Below, one piece after another: positions 13,625 through 47,639 of a stretch of 64,000 bases of DNA. Position 1 is the first letter of the stretch. Each line of letters opens with the position of its first letter. The notes under the pieces were generated by a model that saw nothing but the letters and a program-made list of their open reading frames with translations, was not told the origin of the DNA and ran no database searches. This stretch comes from Cristatella mucedo (Eukaryota; Bryozoa; Phylactolaemata; Cristatellidae). Position numbers and translations under genes: made by a program. The DNA is taken from contig WPIO01000082.1 of the NCBI GenBank assembly GCA_009760855.2, forward strand, positions 746,001-810,000. The letters run 5' to 3'.

Positions 13625-14525
13625 AACAACCAATAGCTTAAGTGTAGTATGATGATCCAGATTGTGGCTGCACAAAAGCTCACAAGAAGTACGGTCAGTA
13701 GACCTCACTTGGGTCTCCCCAGAAAGAAGCCGCGACTAGATGACTTCACTGGAAGGTGCTGGCTCTTTAGCAATGGAAAGCATCATTCCGGGAACTGTCT
13801 CAGTTGCTGGCGACCACTACTGCCATGGTCCGTGAGCATAGAGACAGTAAAGCTTGCCAGGCATGGAATATTGATTAGGGTCACCAAGTACTAGCCTTAC
13901 ATCAGTTCATGTGGGCACTGCATTGTGCCCACTAACCAGCCGACAGTTAGAGCAGAGTTGAATGGACCGATGAGTCAAAATTCAAGCTTTTTGCTAACAG
14001 TAAATCAAGAGCATTCAATTCGGCCAAAAGGTGAGGTTCACCTCCCTTTCTGCTTCGAGTCAACAGTGAAATTTTTTATAAGAGGTGTCTTGATTTGGGG
14101 TTGCTTCAGCTCTTCTGGTGTTGAGTTCTGAACCATAGTATAACAGACTTGTGGACCAGCATGTTTACATCGATCTGGTGCAAAATGCCAGAGTTTGAAG
14201 TGCTAGAGCTCTTCCGAAGAACGATTACATTTGGCAGCAGGACAGTGACCGACTTTGTACAGCTAAGTCCTCCAAAATATTTTTTGCTGAAGTAGGTGGC
14301 AGATTCATGGATTAGCCATGTCAGTCGCCTGACCTAAATCCCAGGGATCATCTTTGCGATAGGTCTGAGGTCGATTCTGTCCCTGCTACGACCCCAGAAG
14401 AACTGTTTAGCTGGCTGCTGTTCTACTTGGACTATATTACACCAAAGACATGCAAGAGACTGACTGATTATATTTCACAGCGAATAAAAGAGCTAATTAC
14501 ACGCCATAAAGGTCCCACCTATTAA
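13625..14525 (+). pseudogene. Tc1/mariner transposase relic 2
   Basis: In broken frames: KLTRSTVSRPHLGLPRKKPR, WTDESKFKLFANS (first catalytic Asp region), GVLIWGCFSSSGVEF, YIWQQDSDRLCTAKS (second Asp region), CQSPDLNPRDHLCD (third acidic region), ending RHKGPTY-stop. Stops and frame changes separate these blocks. It lies about 260 bp beyond relic 1 in the same direction and differs from it in sequence. Confidence 0.85.
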
Positions 14526-14870
14526 ATTGTGTGCACTGTTAATAGTATTTATACTTACGAAAGACATTGAGGATGTACATGTAATGCGTATAAATCTTTT
14601 TTCTGCATGCTAATTCAAAAGCCATCTTCCGGCAGCATTTGGGCAGCACTATACCGGGTGTAGCAAGACATTTGTGAAGGGGTATATGTGTACCCTTTGT
14701 ACAGTGCTGGCACAAAAAGCTTTACACCCTTAGGAATCAACACAAATCTCGAAACATTGCAGTCTTTACAAAATTGTGCATGTTGCCACCCTAGTTTGCT
14801 TACTAGGTATGAAAATCATGCCAAAAATCAACTTTTTGGCCGTTTCTAGTTGGCTTAGAAGCCCACTGAT

Positions 14871-14976
14871 GGTAAGCCGGGATGGCACACTAGGTAAGGC
14901 AGTTGCTTTTCACGACCTCGATCCTGAGGTCGTGGGTTCGAATCCTGCATTTGATGATTCTCTATCGCCACTGCAA
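14871..14976 (+). mobile_element. SINE-1 copy 2, left half
   Basis: GGTAAGCCGGGATGGCACAC head, B-box GGTCGTGGGTTCGAATCCTG, then TCGCCACTGCAA where it is cut by the LINE at 14977. It continues at 15452. Confidence 0.88.
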
Positions 14977-15451
14977 TGTAATGTAATGTATCTCCGTCTG
15001 TAACTCCATAGAGCCACAAAGACTATGGAGGTGTTATGCAGAAGAGTTTTGTATAGCGCACTCACAGCCTAAGCAGCTTTCGGTATGCATTCGGTAGCCA
15101 ACAGACTTCGTCTCTCGAAACAAAGAGAAAGTGGGAAGCTTAGCAGAGTCAGGAGGGCAGTTGAGGTAGTGAGTAGTGTGGAAGTAGCAGCTCAGGACCT
15201 CTGAAAAGGATGAACCATAGTCGGCAGCAGGAGAGTAGCTGTCGTTGCGTAAAAATTGTGGAAGTGAGTTCCACAGTCTAGAACCTGCAGAGCTAAAGCT
15301 TCTGTCGCCAACGGTCTTTTATCGGAGGAATGGAACGGCTAATTTATTTTCCATACAGGACCTGAGAGCATGCGGAGGCTTAAACTGGTGCAGCAGTTCA
15401 GCTATGTATGGAGGAGCCAAGCCGTGGCCGGCCTTGTGAGTCAGCATAAGA
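14977..15451 (-). mobile_element. LINE 3' end inserted in a SINE, ACATT-tail type
   Basis: On the minus strand it reads APPYIAELLHQFKPPHALRS, TVGDRSFSSAGSRLWNSLPQ, FLRNDSYSPAADYGSSFS, then GAGTTACAGACGGAGATACA and a short ACATT repeat tail. It interrupts SINE-1 copy 2 and is flanked by a 7-bp repeat ACTGCAA (14970-14976 and 15452-15458), consistent with a target-site duplication. Confidence 0.85.
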
Positions 15452-15530
15452 ACTGCAAGTAGTAGTGATAGCCGTAAAAGCTCTTCTGTCGCTATACAAA
15501 AGAGGCTGTTAAATCAGCCAGTATTTTAGA
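15452..15530 (+). mobile_element. SINE-1 copy 2, right half
   Basis: Resumes ACTGCAAGTAGTAGTGATAG, then CTCTTCTGTCGCTATACAAA and GAGGCTGTTAAATCAGC, the remaining body of the family. Confidence 0.88.
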
Positions 15531-15534
15531 AGCA

Positions 15535-17786
15535 GTTGTGCTTTTTGAAGGATAGCTATTGGTAGCTCTTCCAGAAAATGGTGAAATGGGAAATTTTGGC
15601 TGTGCCAACTCTTCCCCTCTCGAAAAATGCATCTCAAGAACTGTGTGGGGCACTTGTTCAGCCATGTTCAAGGTGTGAGACATTTGGTTTTGTGCATGCT
15701 CAGACGTAGGCCAGACCTGGTTCGAGACTATGTAAGAAAGGGATCATGCAGTTAGAGTTTGCAGTTAATCCAGTCAATCATTTCCAGATGAAAAAATAGC
15801 TGTGGAACGGTAGAAACTGCTTTCGAAGTCTTTGCAAATACTTGAAATATGAAAACTAGGGTGAACTGCATGTATTAAAAAGTTTCCATGGAGATTATGA
15901 GAAGGTGATTCAATTTAGTACATGCATTTGGCAGAGATTTACATGCATTCGGTAAGGAGATTGTGCGTACCTGTGCATGTGTGCGTGTGTGTGTTCCTAC
16001 TGCTTCCACCTTTGAGTGTGTGTTCCTACGGCTTCCTCCTTTGATTATTTTTAGGGTGACAGGCAGCGCAGTTCTGTGCATATTTATTTGACCACAGCCT
16101 CTTCTGGCTGCGGCATCTGCCTTGCACTCAACAACTTTGGTAAAGTAAAGGATAGCTGATTTAACAGGCTCATTCACATATCGCAAAAAGTGAAAAATCA
16201 CAACCGCTTGAAGTTACTCGAGCCCACCACCTGGATCGAGACATGTGAGAGCCTTGATCAAGATCAATGATCAAGAAGCGTGAGAGCCTTACCCCTGGCC
16301 TTTGACCCCGATAGCTGCCGATTTACCCTAGTTGGTTTTAGCATTGCCAGCATTGAGACAAGGAGGGCCCAGGCCTTGCCTTTCCCAGAGGCAGCCAAAC
16401 AGAGGTAGGCTAACAGGCGTATCGGCGGCTTGGTTCCCATGAAGGCATAGTCAAAGTGGAGGGAGAGGGGCCAGAACCCGCTGGCAACATTCCTTCCCTA
16501 TGCCTGCAGATGTGGGCCTTTGTTGACCAGCAGTCCTGCATCCAGAGCACCCAGTCCGCTCCTGCAGCAAGCTGCCTCGTGGCGTGTTATCGCGGTCCGT
16601 CGAAGTGGCGTAGGGTGAGGGCAGGAGCGCCATCCTTCGGCACCTCCGGCTTCTCTTGGCTGGGCTGCCCAGGTCAAAGCCCACCTCATCCGGTTCTCGC
16701 CGTTGCCTCTACTGCCGTCCATCCGCCTCCAGTCCATCCATCGTACTCCTCGGCCTGGCTAGCCGAGGCTGGCCTGCACGGTTGCGGACATTTCAGTAAA
16801 CGTTCGTAACGCTTGACTCCCCGGCTGTTCGCATAGACAGATGAGTCTCTAACAGCCTGCAATACCGACCGAACGTCCAGTGTCGTTCGTTGTGTGCCAG
16901 ATTGACACTGAGTAGTGTGAGTCAAGTGTCCGCACCTGCCAGAAGAATGGTCTGGAGTGTGACAGCGCCTCCCCCCCCCCGAAAGTGGTGCCTCTTGAGA
17001 GATGAGAGCCTTGAGGGAGGGTTTGCTCTCAGTTGTAGGACAAAGCTGTTTGGGACTGCCTTTAAACTCCCCCTATGCAACGTCTTGCCAGGAGCACCTG
17101 CATCCGTGTGTGCAACGTGAGTCCTGTCCGGAAATGCCTCCCACTTGCCGACAGGGGCAGCTTCTATAGTAGTGCCGGCTGGGTCGATGTGACCCTCGGC
17201 ATTGTATCGGGGCAGCCTCCGACCGTGTGCTAGTGTGGGAGCGGCAATATTCGAGGCTGTATGATAATGAAATTGGGGCTATTGTGCTAATTTCCTTCAT
17301 GTCCGTGAAGGAAAACCACAACCGCAGTGTCATTTAAGAAAGTGCCTTCTTATTGCGATCGAGAGGAGAGGTTTATGGCCTATATCTTGCTTCCCATTTC
17401 TTTTGTGTACTCGATTTTCAGCATGTCTATCAGTTTTTAGAAACAGCCCTGCAGTGGATAGCCGATCATTTTGCATAGTATTGTCATCAGCTGACCGTTC
17501 CAATGAATCGTCTTATAATCAGCAAATTAGTGTGGAGTTATATTGGCGCAACAAAGGAATTACTTTACTCCGACGTGTCTCTTTAGCGCAAATGTGACGT
17601 TTGTATAATTTTGTGTTGGGCTGTATGTTGACATTGAATTGTTGTTGATATGGTCTGGCTGGGTTCAACCCATCTTTCGGATTTTGAATTGTACTTTGTG
17701 AGTCAATTGTTTAAAAAAATCCAAGCTGGCCGTCCAGAAAAGCTAGCTTTTTCTCTCATTCTCTAGTGTTTGCTTGCTTATTTAAG
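15535..17786. other. Upstream of first recognised TMCC exon; nothing certain
   Basis: Holds a short imperfect tandem duplication at about 15989-16046 (GTGTGTTCCTAC, GGCTTCC, CCTTTGA-like units) and a GC-rich stretch at 16440-16810 with overlapping ORFs on both strands that I cannot assign. No convincing TMCC amino-terminal exon was found here. Confidence 0.4.
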
Positions 17787-41248
<23,462 letters not shown>

Positions 41249-42600
41249 CCGTCACGCTGGCTCTCTCTCTCTTCTCTCTGCGGCCCGCACGCCTCCCTTT
41301 GGACGCAGGCGTGCCAGAGCTTCGCTGCCGGAAGCTGGAAGAGAGAGTGTCCCCTTGCGCTTGGACAGCTGCTACCCTCTCTTGGAAGGTGCGCCTTGGT
41401 GGTTTGGCAGCAAGCAGCCTCCAGTCAAGCATTTATTGATATTGCATCCGATCTTTTTTTAGTCAGCGTTTACTCAGAATAGGTGGCCTGCACTGACCGG
41501 CATAGGCTAAGCTGCAGACGAATGCGTGTGCGCGTACGCACATATATATATATATATATGTATATGTATATATGTATATATATATATATATATATAATGT
41601 ATATACATGTGTGTAGACATGCTAGTGTTGTTGGTGCCGTGGGCCATTTAGCTCCGCTGCCTCAACTCCTCTGCGCTGCATAATCGGTTGTGCAATTGTA
41701 GCCCCAAACACGTTGCCGAAGGGTTTCGGTTTCGAATAACCGAGCGACCGTGCATTTTCTATTTTCGTTTTCCTCTACTCCGAAGAGCAGCCTGAGCTGC
41801 AGGGCAGCGTCAGTGGCCGCGGAGGAGCACACTGCAGATGTGGCAGTACCCCGTCGTGCGAAGCGTTTGTTGTTCGCATGCCACACAGTGCTCCTGCCAA
41901 TGCCATCAAACATGCCCGATCTGTTGCAAACTGCCGCTGCCTAATCCTCCCCCATCACCACCTCCACCACCACCGACCTTCTCTGCTGCCACGGGACATA
42001 TGTCGTCTGCTAAGCGCCTGACCACTGTTGCCTTGCTGTTGCTGCTGCTGCTGCCGCTTTGCTCCGACAGGTGCTGCGGCTGCCAGCAGCAGTGTGGTCC
42101 GACATGTAGTCAGTGACACCACCTTTGGTGTAAGAGATAAATAATACAAACGGCAGTTCAAAGCGACTTCCGGCTGACAAGCATTCCATGTGCTTCCGTG
42201 TGTGCTCGAGTGGTGCTGCTGCAGTCGTTGCAGCCTTCTATCGGTGTGTGTGTCCGTGTGCTAAGTGCCCGGAAATGCCGCGAGTCTTTGGCTGCGCCTA
42301 ACCGTTTGCGCTGACTTCACACAAGCTGGGCAACCGGCGGACACTGGCTGTACTGATTCAGCACACATTTAAGCATCAGGTTGTTCAGCAGGCAACATTT
42401 TGATGACAAGAGTACACGGCCAAGTGTCCAATAAGAGGAGCATGGCATCTGAGGAGTTCTACTGAGACAGAAAATGAAACCGAATGTTTTTTAACCGGCT
42501 GTGGCTCGGTAAACTTCACATTGATGTACTTTGTGGTTAATTGGCAAAGCCTGTAGGAGCACAGTTCTAATCCAAACAAATTTCTCTCGTGCACGTTGCT
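41249..42600. other. Downstream of the TMCC stop: 3' UTR and intergenic
   Basis: Contains (TA)n at 41540-41597 and a (CTG)n-rich stretch near 42035-42060. No canonical AATAAA was identified with confidence, so the transcript end is unknown. Confidence 0.4.
41540..41597. repeat. (TA)n microsatellite
   Basis: Interrupted TA repeats with TATG variants. Confidence 0.93.
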
Positions 42601-42604
42601 ATTA

Positions 42605-43140
42605 TTATTGCACATAATAATAATTAATAATAATAATAATTCACTTGATAAAGCACCCTCAGAGAACTTAATCTCTCTCTAGGCGCTTTACATTTGCTGT
42701 AAAGTGAAATGCAATTGAATGGTAAGTAAAATGATGCTTGAAAAACAAACGAAATGAATAATATGGTTAGGGGTGACATGCACAGGGTCAGCATGCAAAT
42801 GTGGTTAGTGGCAGCATGCACAGTGTCAGCACGCATAAGCACATCAAGGACGAATCACAGGGACCCACTAAATGCTGTCCTAAATAGGCGTTTTTTAGGT
42901 TCCTTTTAAATGTGGTCAGGTCAGGGGATGTTCTGACGCAGGTCGGGAGGGAGTTCCAGGCTTTGGGAGCATATGAACTAAATGCGCGGTCTCCAAAGGA
43001 TTTCAGGTTTGTATGAGGTATTTCTAGACTGTTGGATTCCGAAAAGCGGGTGGCACGATGCTTGGCCTGATGGGGTAGTATATCTGACAGATAGGCTGGA
43101 GCCATAGAATGAAGGAACCTAAAAGTGAGCGACAAAAGCT
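42605..43140 (-). mobile_element. LINE 3' end, TTA-tail type
   Basis: Minus strand encodes SLTFRFLHSMAPAYLSDILP, HQAKHRATRFSESNSLEIPH, LKSFGDRAFSSYAPKAWNSL, SPDLTTFKRNLKNAYL, and its 3' end carries AAAGCGCCTAGAGAGAGATT, CTCTGAGGGTGCTTTATC and a TTATTATTA tail. This 115-codon open stretch is the clearest C-terminus of the type. Confidence 0.88.
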
Positions 43141-43244
43141 ATTAAAATAGTTTAGTCATGTAAAACTTTCGCTAAGCAGTCACTCTGGATAAATTCAGGC
43201 AAACCGTACTCGTTTGACCCAGGGCTTAAGGTGCTTGCCTTAAT

Positions 43245-43425
43245 GGTGAGCCGTGATGGCACACTAGGTAAGGCGGTTGCTTTCACGACCTCGGGACCGA
43301 GGTCGTGGGTTCGATTCCTGCAGTGGGCGATCCTTTACCGCCACTGCAAGCAGTGGTGATAGCCGTAAAGGCTCTTCTGTCGCAATGCAAAAAGAGGCTG
43401 TTTAATCAGCTAGGATGTTTTTTTT
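43245..43425 (+). mobile_element. SINE-1 copy 3
   Basis: GGTGAGCCGTGATGGCACAC, B-box GGTCGTGGGTTCGATTCCTG, GTGGTGATAGCCGTAAAGGC and AGGCTGTTTAATCAGC are all present. Among the best-preserved copies. Confidence 0.9.
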
Positions 43426-43535
43426 AATGACTAGGTCAAGGTGTTCACCTTTATGTTACGACTGCGATCGTGGGCTCGAGCCCTGAAAGCACCTGGATAG
43501 ATTCAGTTCTTGTAAGGCGACATACAAGTATAAAG
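43426..43535 (+). mobile_element. SINE-2 copy 2
   Basis: GCGATCGTGGGCTCGAGCCC B-box-like segment, then AAGCACCTGGATAGATTCAG, TTCTTGTAAGGCGACATAC, the same arrangement as at 8600. It abuts SINE-1 copy 3, and a TG/TA microsatellite follows. Confidence 0.65.
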
Positions 43536-43541
43536 TGTGAA

Positions 43542-43542
43542 A

Positions 43543-43600
<58 letters not shown>
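43542..43600. repeat. (TG)n-(TA)n microsatellite
   Basis: About 8 TG units followed by about 21 TA units. Confidence 0.95.
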
Positions 43601-43602
<2 letters not shown>

Positions 43603-43679
43603 AGATGTTTTAACCCAGCAGCTCATCAGCATAAGTCTTAACAACTTAAAACTAAATACTTGCATCTAAGTAGTGTTAC

Positions 43680-44235
43680 TTTGCTACTGCTTATGACTCA
43701 AAAGACTAGAAACTGGATCATTACTTCCCACTAACTTTGCTTTTGTGAGCAGGACAGCGATAATAAAAAATAGCTGCGAAAAAGCTTGGTGTTAATAATA
43801 GTAAAGCATTCTCTAGTCAAAAGAATTGTAAAACTCAAAATGATTTAATATTTGGTGCGTCTGCCTTTAGTTTGGATTATAAGATAGCTGTTGCGACATG
43901 GTATTGATCAGTTACTGTATTCATTATCACAATTATCACTACCTTCCTTTATTGAAAGTTTCCGGTAATAATGTAAGCACATGAGCTCATAATCCTACCA
44001 TTTAAATTTAGTTATAGCTACCCAAGTGGATAAGTATGTACATGCATTTTCCTGAGATGGCATCAAACAGCAGTTAGCATCCTGCAAGATGCATTCATTC
44101 TGTCCGTGGCCAATTAATTAAGACAGATAAAAAAGTATTTCATTAAAGCATTTTTCAGCACCTGCCTCTTCCTCTGGGTCACTTGGTGCGTGGCAATAGG
44201 ATTACAGCAGCATCAATACGTGGCTGGACGCTCTG
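43680..44235. other. No gene recognised
   Basis: AT-rich sequence without long ORFs or an assignable repeat. Confidence 0.45.
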
Positions 44236-44315
44236 AGGTATACGTGTCAAGTGCCTAGAAAGAAATTACGTTCCCTGAGGATGCTATACAGCTGTAGTAG
44301 TAGTAGCAGCAGTTT
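44235..44315 (+). mobile_element. 3' tail of a TTA-type LINE or SINE-2
   Basis: TCAAGTGCCTAGAAAGAAAT, TTCCCTGAGGATGCTATAC, then TAG repeats in place of TTA. Confidence 0.65.
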
Positions 44316-44499
44316 GCCTGCTAGGTCTGGCCACAGTAGACCGAGTTCTCTATGCTCAGCAGCAAGTCTAGTGAGAGCCACTGATGGACCCGGGCGTGGT
44401 GCATGTCAACATGAGCCTTATGAAGAAGCACTTAACAGCTCTTGATGAGGAGTACGCAGTCCTCCAGTATCTTCAAAACGTATACGTTAAGCTGATACA

Positions 44500-45250
44500 G
44501 GTCAAAGCCGCTGCCTTTCTGGGGTCACGATGAAGATAACTGTGCATTGAATGATATTCCCGAGAAGCTAGCTGGTGAGGACTCAGCTAGATATGAAAGA
44601 GCCAAGCCGTGGTGGGTTTCGTGAGTCAGCGTAAGAAATGCTCTGTATCCATTGAGTAGCCGGCAGTCATCCAAGTTCTTGTTGTAAAGGAGACACAAGG
44701 TCAAACCACTGGGAATTGTAAGCAATTTGTAAGCCTTGCAGCCATATTGATCACCAGCTGCACCTATTTTCTGTAGCCCAGTTTAAGGGGAGTTACAATA
44801 ACCTTGCCGAAACAGAACCAAGGAGCTTGTTAAAAAATTTGCTAACCACCATGGAAGACAGTTGCTGGTCTTAAAATAAGTATCGGACATGGTAGTGGAT
44901 CGGTGGCTAGCTGTGGGAGCAGTCTTCTTAACGGAGCTTTCAATATTTAGGCGGCTGTCAAGACACCTAAATTCCGAGCACTAAGTGATGGTAAGTACGG
45001 CAGCACAACCTATTAAAAGGGCAGCCATTTATTTAGTCCAGCCACGCTTAGAATGTCTCATGGGTAGCAGTTCCGTTTTATCCTCGGTTTGTAGAAGCAA
45101 ATTGGCCAACATCCAGGGTCGGTGTCTGCATATGACTAGTTCGCTATGAGCTGCTGGAATTCCTCTTTCAGTTTGCTCGGAGTGATAAATTCGTGGGTAC
45201 GTTCTCAGAGATGCAAGATGCGAAACCCGCGAGTATTCAACGTTCATGGT
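44500..45250 (-). mobile_element. LINE RT C-terminal fragment
   Basis: Minus strand, in broken frames: LANLLLQTEDKTELLPMRHS, LVLFRQGYCNSP (usual SRLDYCNSLL), LCLLYNKNLDDCRLL, LTLTHETHHGLALSYLAESS. The last segment is the same as in the copy at 30640. It covers the RT thumb region of this LINE group. Confidence 0.82.
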
Positions 45251-45771
45251 ACCTATAGCATTCCAAGGACATAAAAGACCACACAGGCTAGTTCGTAGAA
45301 TGGAAGTGCAGTGAATCTTAAATACAAATCTAAATACCTTTTTAATGTATTGATTTGTTTACTTTTTCATCTAAATTTCAGCAACGTGAATAGGTTCATT
45401 GCATAATGCTTGTCTTGGACACATAAATAAATTGTCGAGTAGTTACGAGCTGTGCATATTGTTTGGTTTTTTGGGGAAATACTAGTATACATTCCGAGTA
45501 ATAAACTTAGCCGAATGGAACACTTAAAAAGTGCTGCATAATCTGAATTATAGTAACATTACGTAACATTTCAGATGTGAGAGCTCTTTATATGCCAGCG
45601 AATTAATATCCATGAAATCTGATCTACTGGTTCATTAGACTGCTAGCTAGTAACGTTCCCCTAATCATGCACCGGTAGCTATTTAAAAAGCTTTACAGTA
45701 TGCTTTGTACAATAAAAAATGGCAGCGCCTGAGCTGCTTTAGCAAATAAAAAGGGAAGCACTTTCTTGACA

Positions 45772-45777
45772 TTTTAT
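45772..45777 (-). terminator. RPLP0 polyadenylation signal
   Basis: AATAAA on the minus strand about 42 nt past the RPLP0 stop codon, giving the short 3' UTR typical of ribosomal-protein genes. Confidence 0.7.
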
Positions 45778-45818
45778 TGACTGCCCGTGCCATACAAGAC
45801 TCGCAGCAGCACATGGTT

Positions 45819-45983
45819 CTAATTAAACAGATCAAAACCCATGTCTCCTTCATCCTCTGATTCTTCTTTTTTCTCCTCTTTCTTCGGGGCTGCTGCCGGA
45901 GCTGCAGCTGCAGGTTTAGCTGCTGCGGCAACCGGGGCTGCAGCTACTACGAATTTACTTGGATCTTTTAGATATTCTTTGGT
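45819..45983 (-). CDS. RPLP0: RPLP0 exon 5: stalk hinge and acidic tail
   Basis: Acceptor ACATTGCAG. Encodes [18 protein letters not shown], an Ala/Pro-rich flexible hinge, [19 protein letters not shown] and TAG at 45819-45821. The hinge-plus-acidic-peptide layout is that of eukaryotic P proteins. Confidence 0.97.
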   Translation of the reverse strand, partial: TKEYLKDPSKFVVAAAPVAAAAKPAAAAPAAAPKKEEKKEESEDEGDMGFDLFN

Positions 45984-47211
45984 CTGCAATGTAAGAATGT
46001 AACAATGTAAACACGACTGTTCTAACGATGTTTACCACATTATGCTTGCCAAGTACTTCAGTTCTACTTGTAGCATCAAAGGATGTCAGACAGGGATAAC
46101 TATATCATCATCAGTAGTGACAAACAAAGGAGTACTTATGACTGGTCCCTTACCCGCTCAGCTTCCTTGAATGTAATGTCAGTAACAGCAGCGACGGCAA
46201 GTACGTTCTTGAACCCATTGACGATGGAGTGTGGCACTGATGCAACGGTCGGGTAGCCAATAGCAAGAGACAAGCTGGCTACATTCCTCACACCTTCCAA
46301 AAACTTCGTCATAAGGCTATCAGTGGTGATATCCAATATCTCAGGATCAAAGATTGTGCCCGAGTCATATACCTTCTCAATGATAAGCCCATATGTGAAA
46401 GGAGAAATGCCAAGCATGTTCAGCAGGGTAGCCTCACTTGCTCCAACCTTGTCACCCTTTTTAATAAGGGACACGTCATTCTACAAGAATAAATTAATAT
46501 TAGGAACCGACACCTCATAGTACAACTGAAAATGGTAACGTAAACAGTCTCAGCAACGAGGAATTCATGTCGTTCTTCATTGAAAATACTACGAAACAAT
46601 GGTTATCATCATATGACTAACAAGAATAGACGAGCAATAATGCACTTAGCACATACCAATATTTCAATCATGCCTCTGTTGATCTTCGTCGGAATCGACA
46701 GGGCTTGAAAGAACGAGGTCTTCTCGGGGCCCAAAGCTGTAACCTGAGCGGGCACAATGACATCTAGAGGTGCCAAAGCACCAGCCTTGGCAGCTGCTGG
46801 AACCTTGTTGGACAAAATTTTATCCCTGATTTCTGTTAAGTCCTTGTCAGTAAAAACAAAGCCAATGTTTCCTTTTATAAAGGGCAAAATTTTTTCTAAA
46901 GCTGGGTTGTTTTCCAAGTGTCCACGAATTGCCTTGCGCATCATGGTGTTCTTTCCCAGCAACAAATGGGCACTACCTGTTGAGAAAAGAGAGACGACTA
47001 TTAATCTTTTGAAGCGGTAGGCAATCGCATTATTATTAGCAATTTAGTTGGCTATTGCCCACTTACCTCGGAGCGAAATGCGGATGCTCTGCATTTGCCG
47101 GGATCCGACATTGTCCACACCAACAACGAATACCTTGGGAAAGTCATCAAGCAGCTGGATAAGCTTAGCGAAGTATTTGTTCTTCCACACACTCCTGTCT
47201 TCCTTGACCAT
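45819..47211 (-). CDS. RPLP0: 60S acidic ribosomal protein P0 (uL10), complete coding sequence
   Basis: Coding exons 47067-47211, 46657-46976, 46154-46480 and 45819-45983 join in phase into 318 codons plus TAG; animal P0 is usually about 317. Motifs in order: [14 protein letters not shown] start, [43 protein letters not shown]-type rRNA-binding region, [70 protein letters not shown], an Ala/Pro hinge, an acidic [13 protein letters not shown] end. P0 anchors the P1/P2 stalk on the large subunit and helps recruit translation GTPases. The ATG at 47211 is the family start. The last residues differ from the usual GFGLFD (see findings). Expression is expected to be high and growth-controlled, consistent with the pyrimidine-type start site. 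Confidence 0.98.
46154..46480 (-). CDS. RPLP0: RPLP0 exon 4
   Basis: Acceptor ATTCTTGTAG, donor GTAAGG. Encodes [19 protein letters not shown] through the [16 protein letters not shown] block to TFKEAER; phase 0 at both ends. Confidence 0.97.
46657..46976 (-). CDS. RPLP0: RPLP0 exon 3
   Basis: Acceptor TCTCAACAG, donor GTATGT. Opens with [19 protein letters not shown] and ends NRGMIEIL; phase 1 in, phase 0 out. Contains the rRNA-binding core of uL10. Confidence 0.97.
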
Positions 47212-47251
47212 CTTTGTGGATCAGGGACCGCTGAGCGATTTAAAGACAGGA
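47067..47251 (-). CDS. RPLP0: RPLP0 exon 2 with start codon
   Basis: Coding from the ATG at 47209-47211 to 47067, then donor GTAAGT. About 40 nt of 5' UTR precede the ATG if the acceptor is CGTTTTTAG next to 47251, the best pyrimidine-rich choice. Encodes [14 protein letters not shown] through IRISLRG and leaves phase 1. Confidence 0.93.
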
Positions 47252-47614
47252 CTAAAAACGAAAGATGCGACTTTGTTCAAGTCTACAGCATTGAACTCAC
47301 AAATTGAGGCTGAAGGCAACTACTAGTACCATTTACTACAAGATCCTAGTAATCACAGTACATGTTTAGTGACAGCATCAATAAGATCTCGTTCTATACA
47401 GCTCTTCTTCCTACAGTAGACGTCGTCGAACTGTTTCGATTGCTTACTAAGGAAAACGGCATTCTGGACGTAACCGCCAAATTTCATACGATTGCCCTAA
47501 TGCGTATATTGCTATGGCCGCTGACGACGAGAGCTATTGTAGACCATAGCATTACAACAATAGGTTCGATATACACATGACACGCTAGGAGCAGCAACGC
47601 AATCCAACACTTAC

Positions 47615-47638
47615 GTTCCAAGTAAAATGGCGACAGAG
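47615..47638 (-). other. RPLP0: RPLP0 non-coding first exon with TOP-like start
   Basis: The predicted transcript begins CTCTGTCGCC about 30 nt below the TATA box and ends at a strong donor GTAAGT (47609-47614). A C followed by pyrimidines is the 5'TOP pattern of ribosomal-protein mRNAs, and the ATG lying in exon 2 is common in this gene class. Inferred from sequence only. Confidence 0.65.
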
Positions 47639-47639
47639 A

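Noticed and set aside
14871-14976. tRNA gene
   Set aside because: It has A- and B-box-like elements, but no cloverleaf closes and the same sequence continues into a shared SINE body in five places.
45683-45931. 82-codon minus ORF ([20 protein letters not shown])
   Set aside because: Wrong frame of the RPLP0 last exon; the Gln/Arg-rich sequence is a frame artefact of the Ala/Lys/Glu coding sequence.
47095-47307. + strand ORF at the RPLP0 start
   Set aside because: It is the antisense shadow of RPLP0 exon 2.
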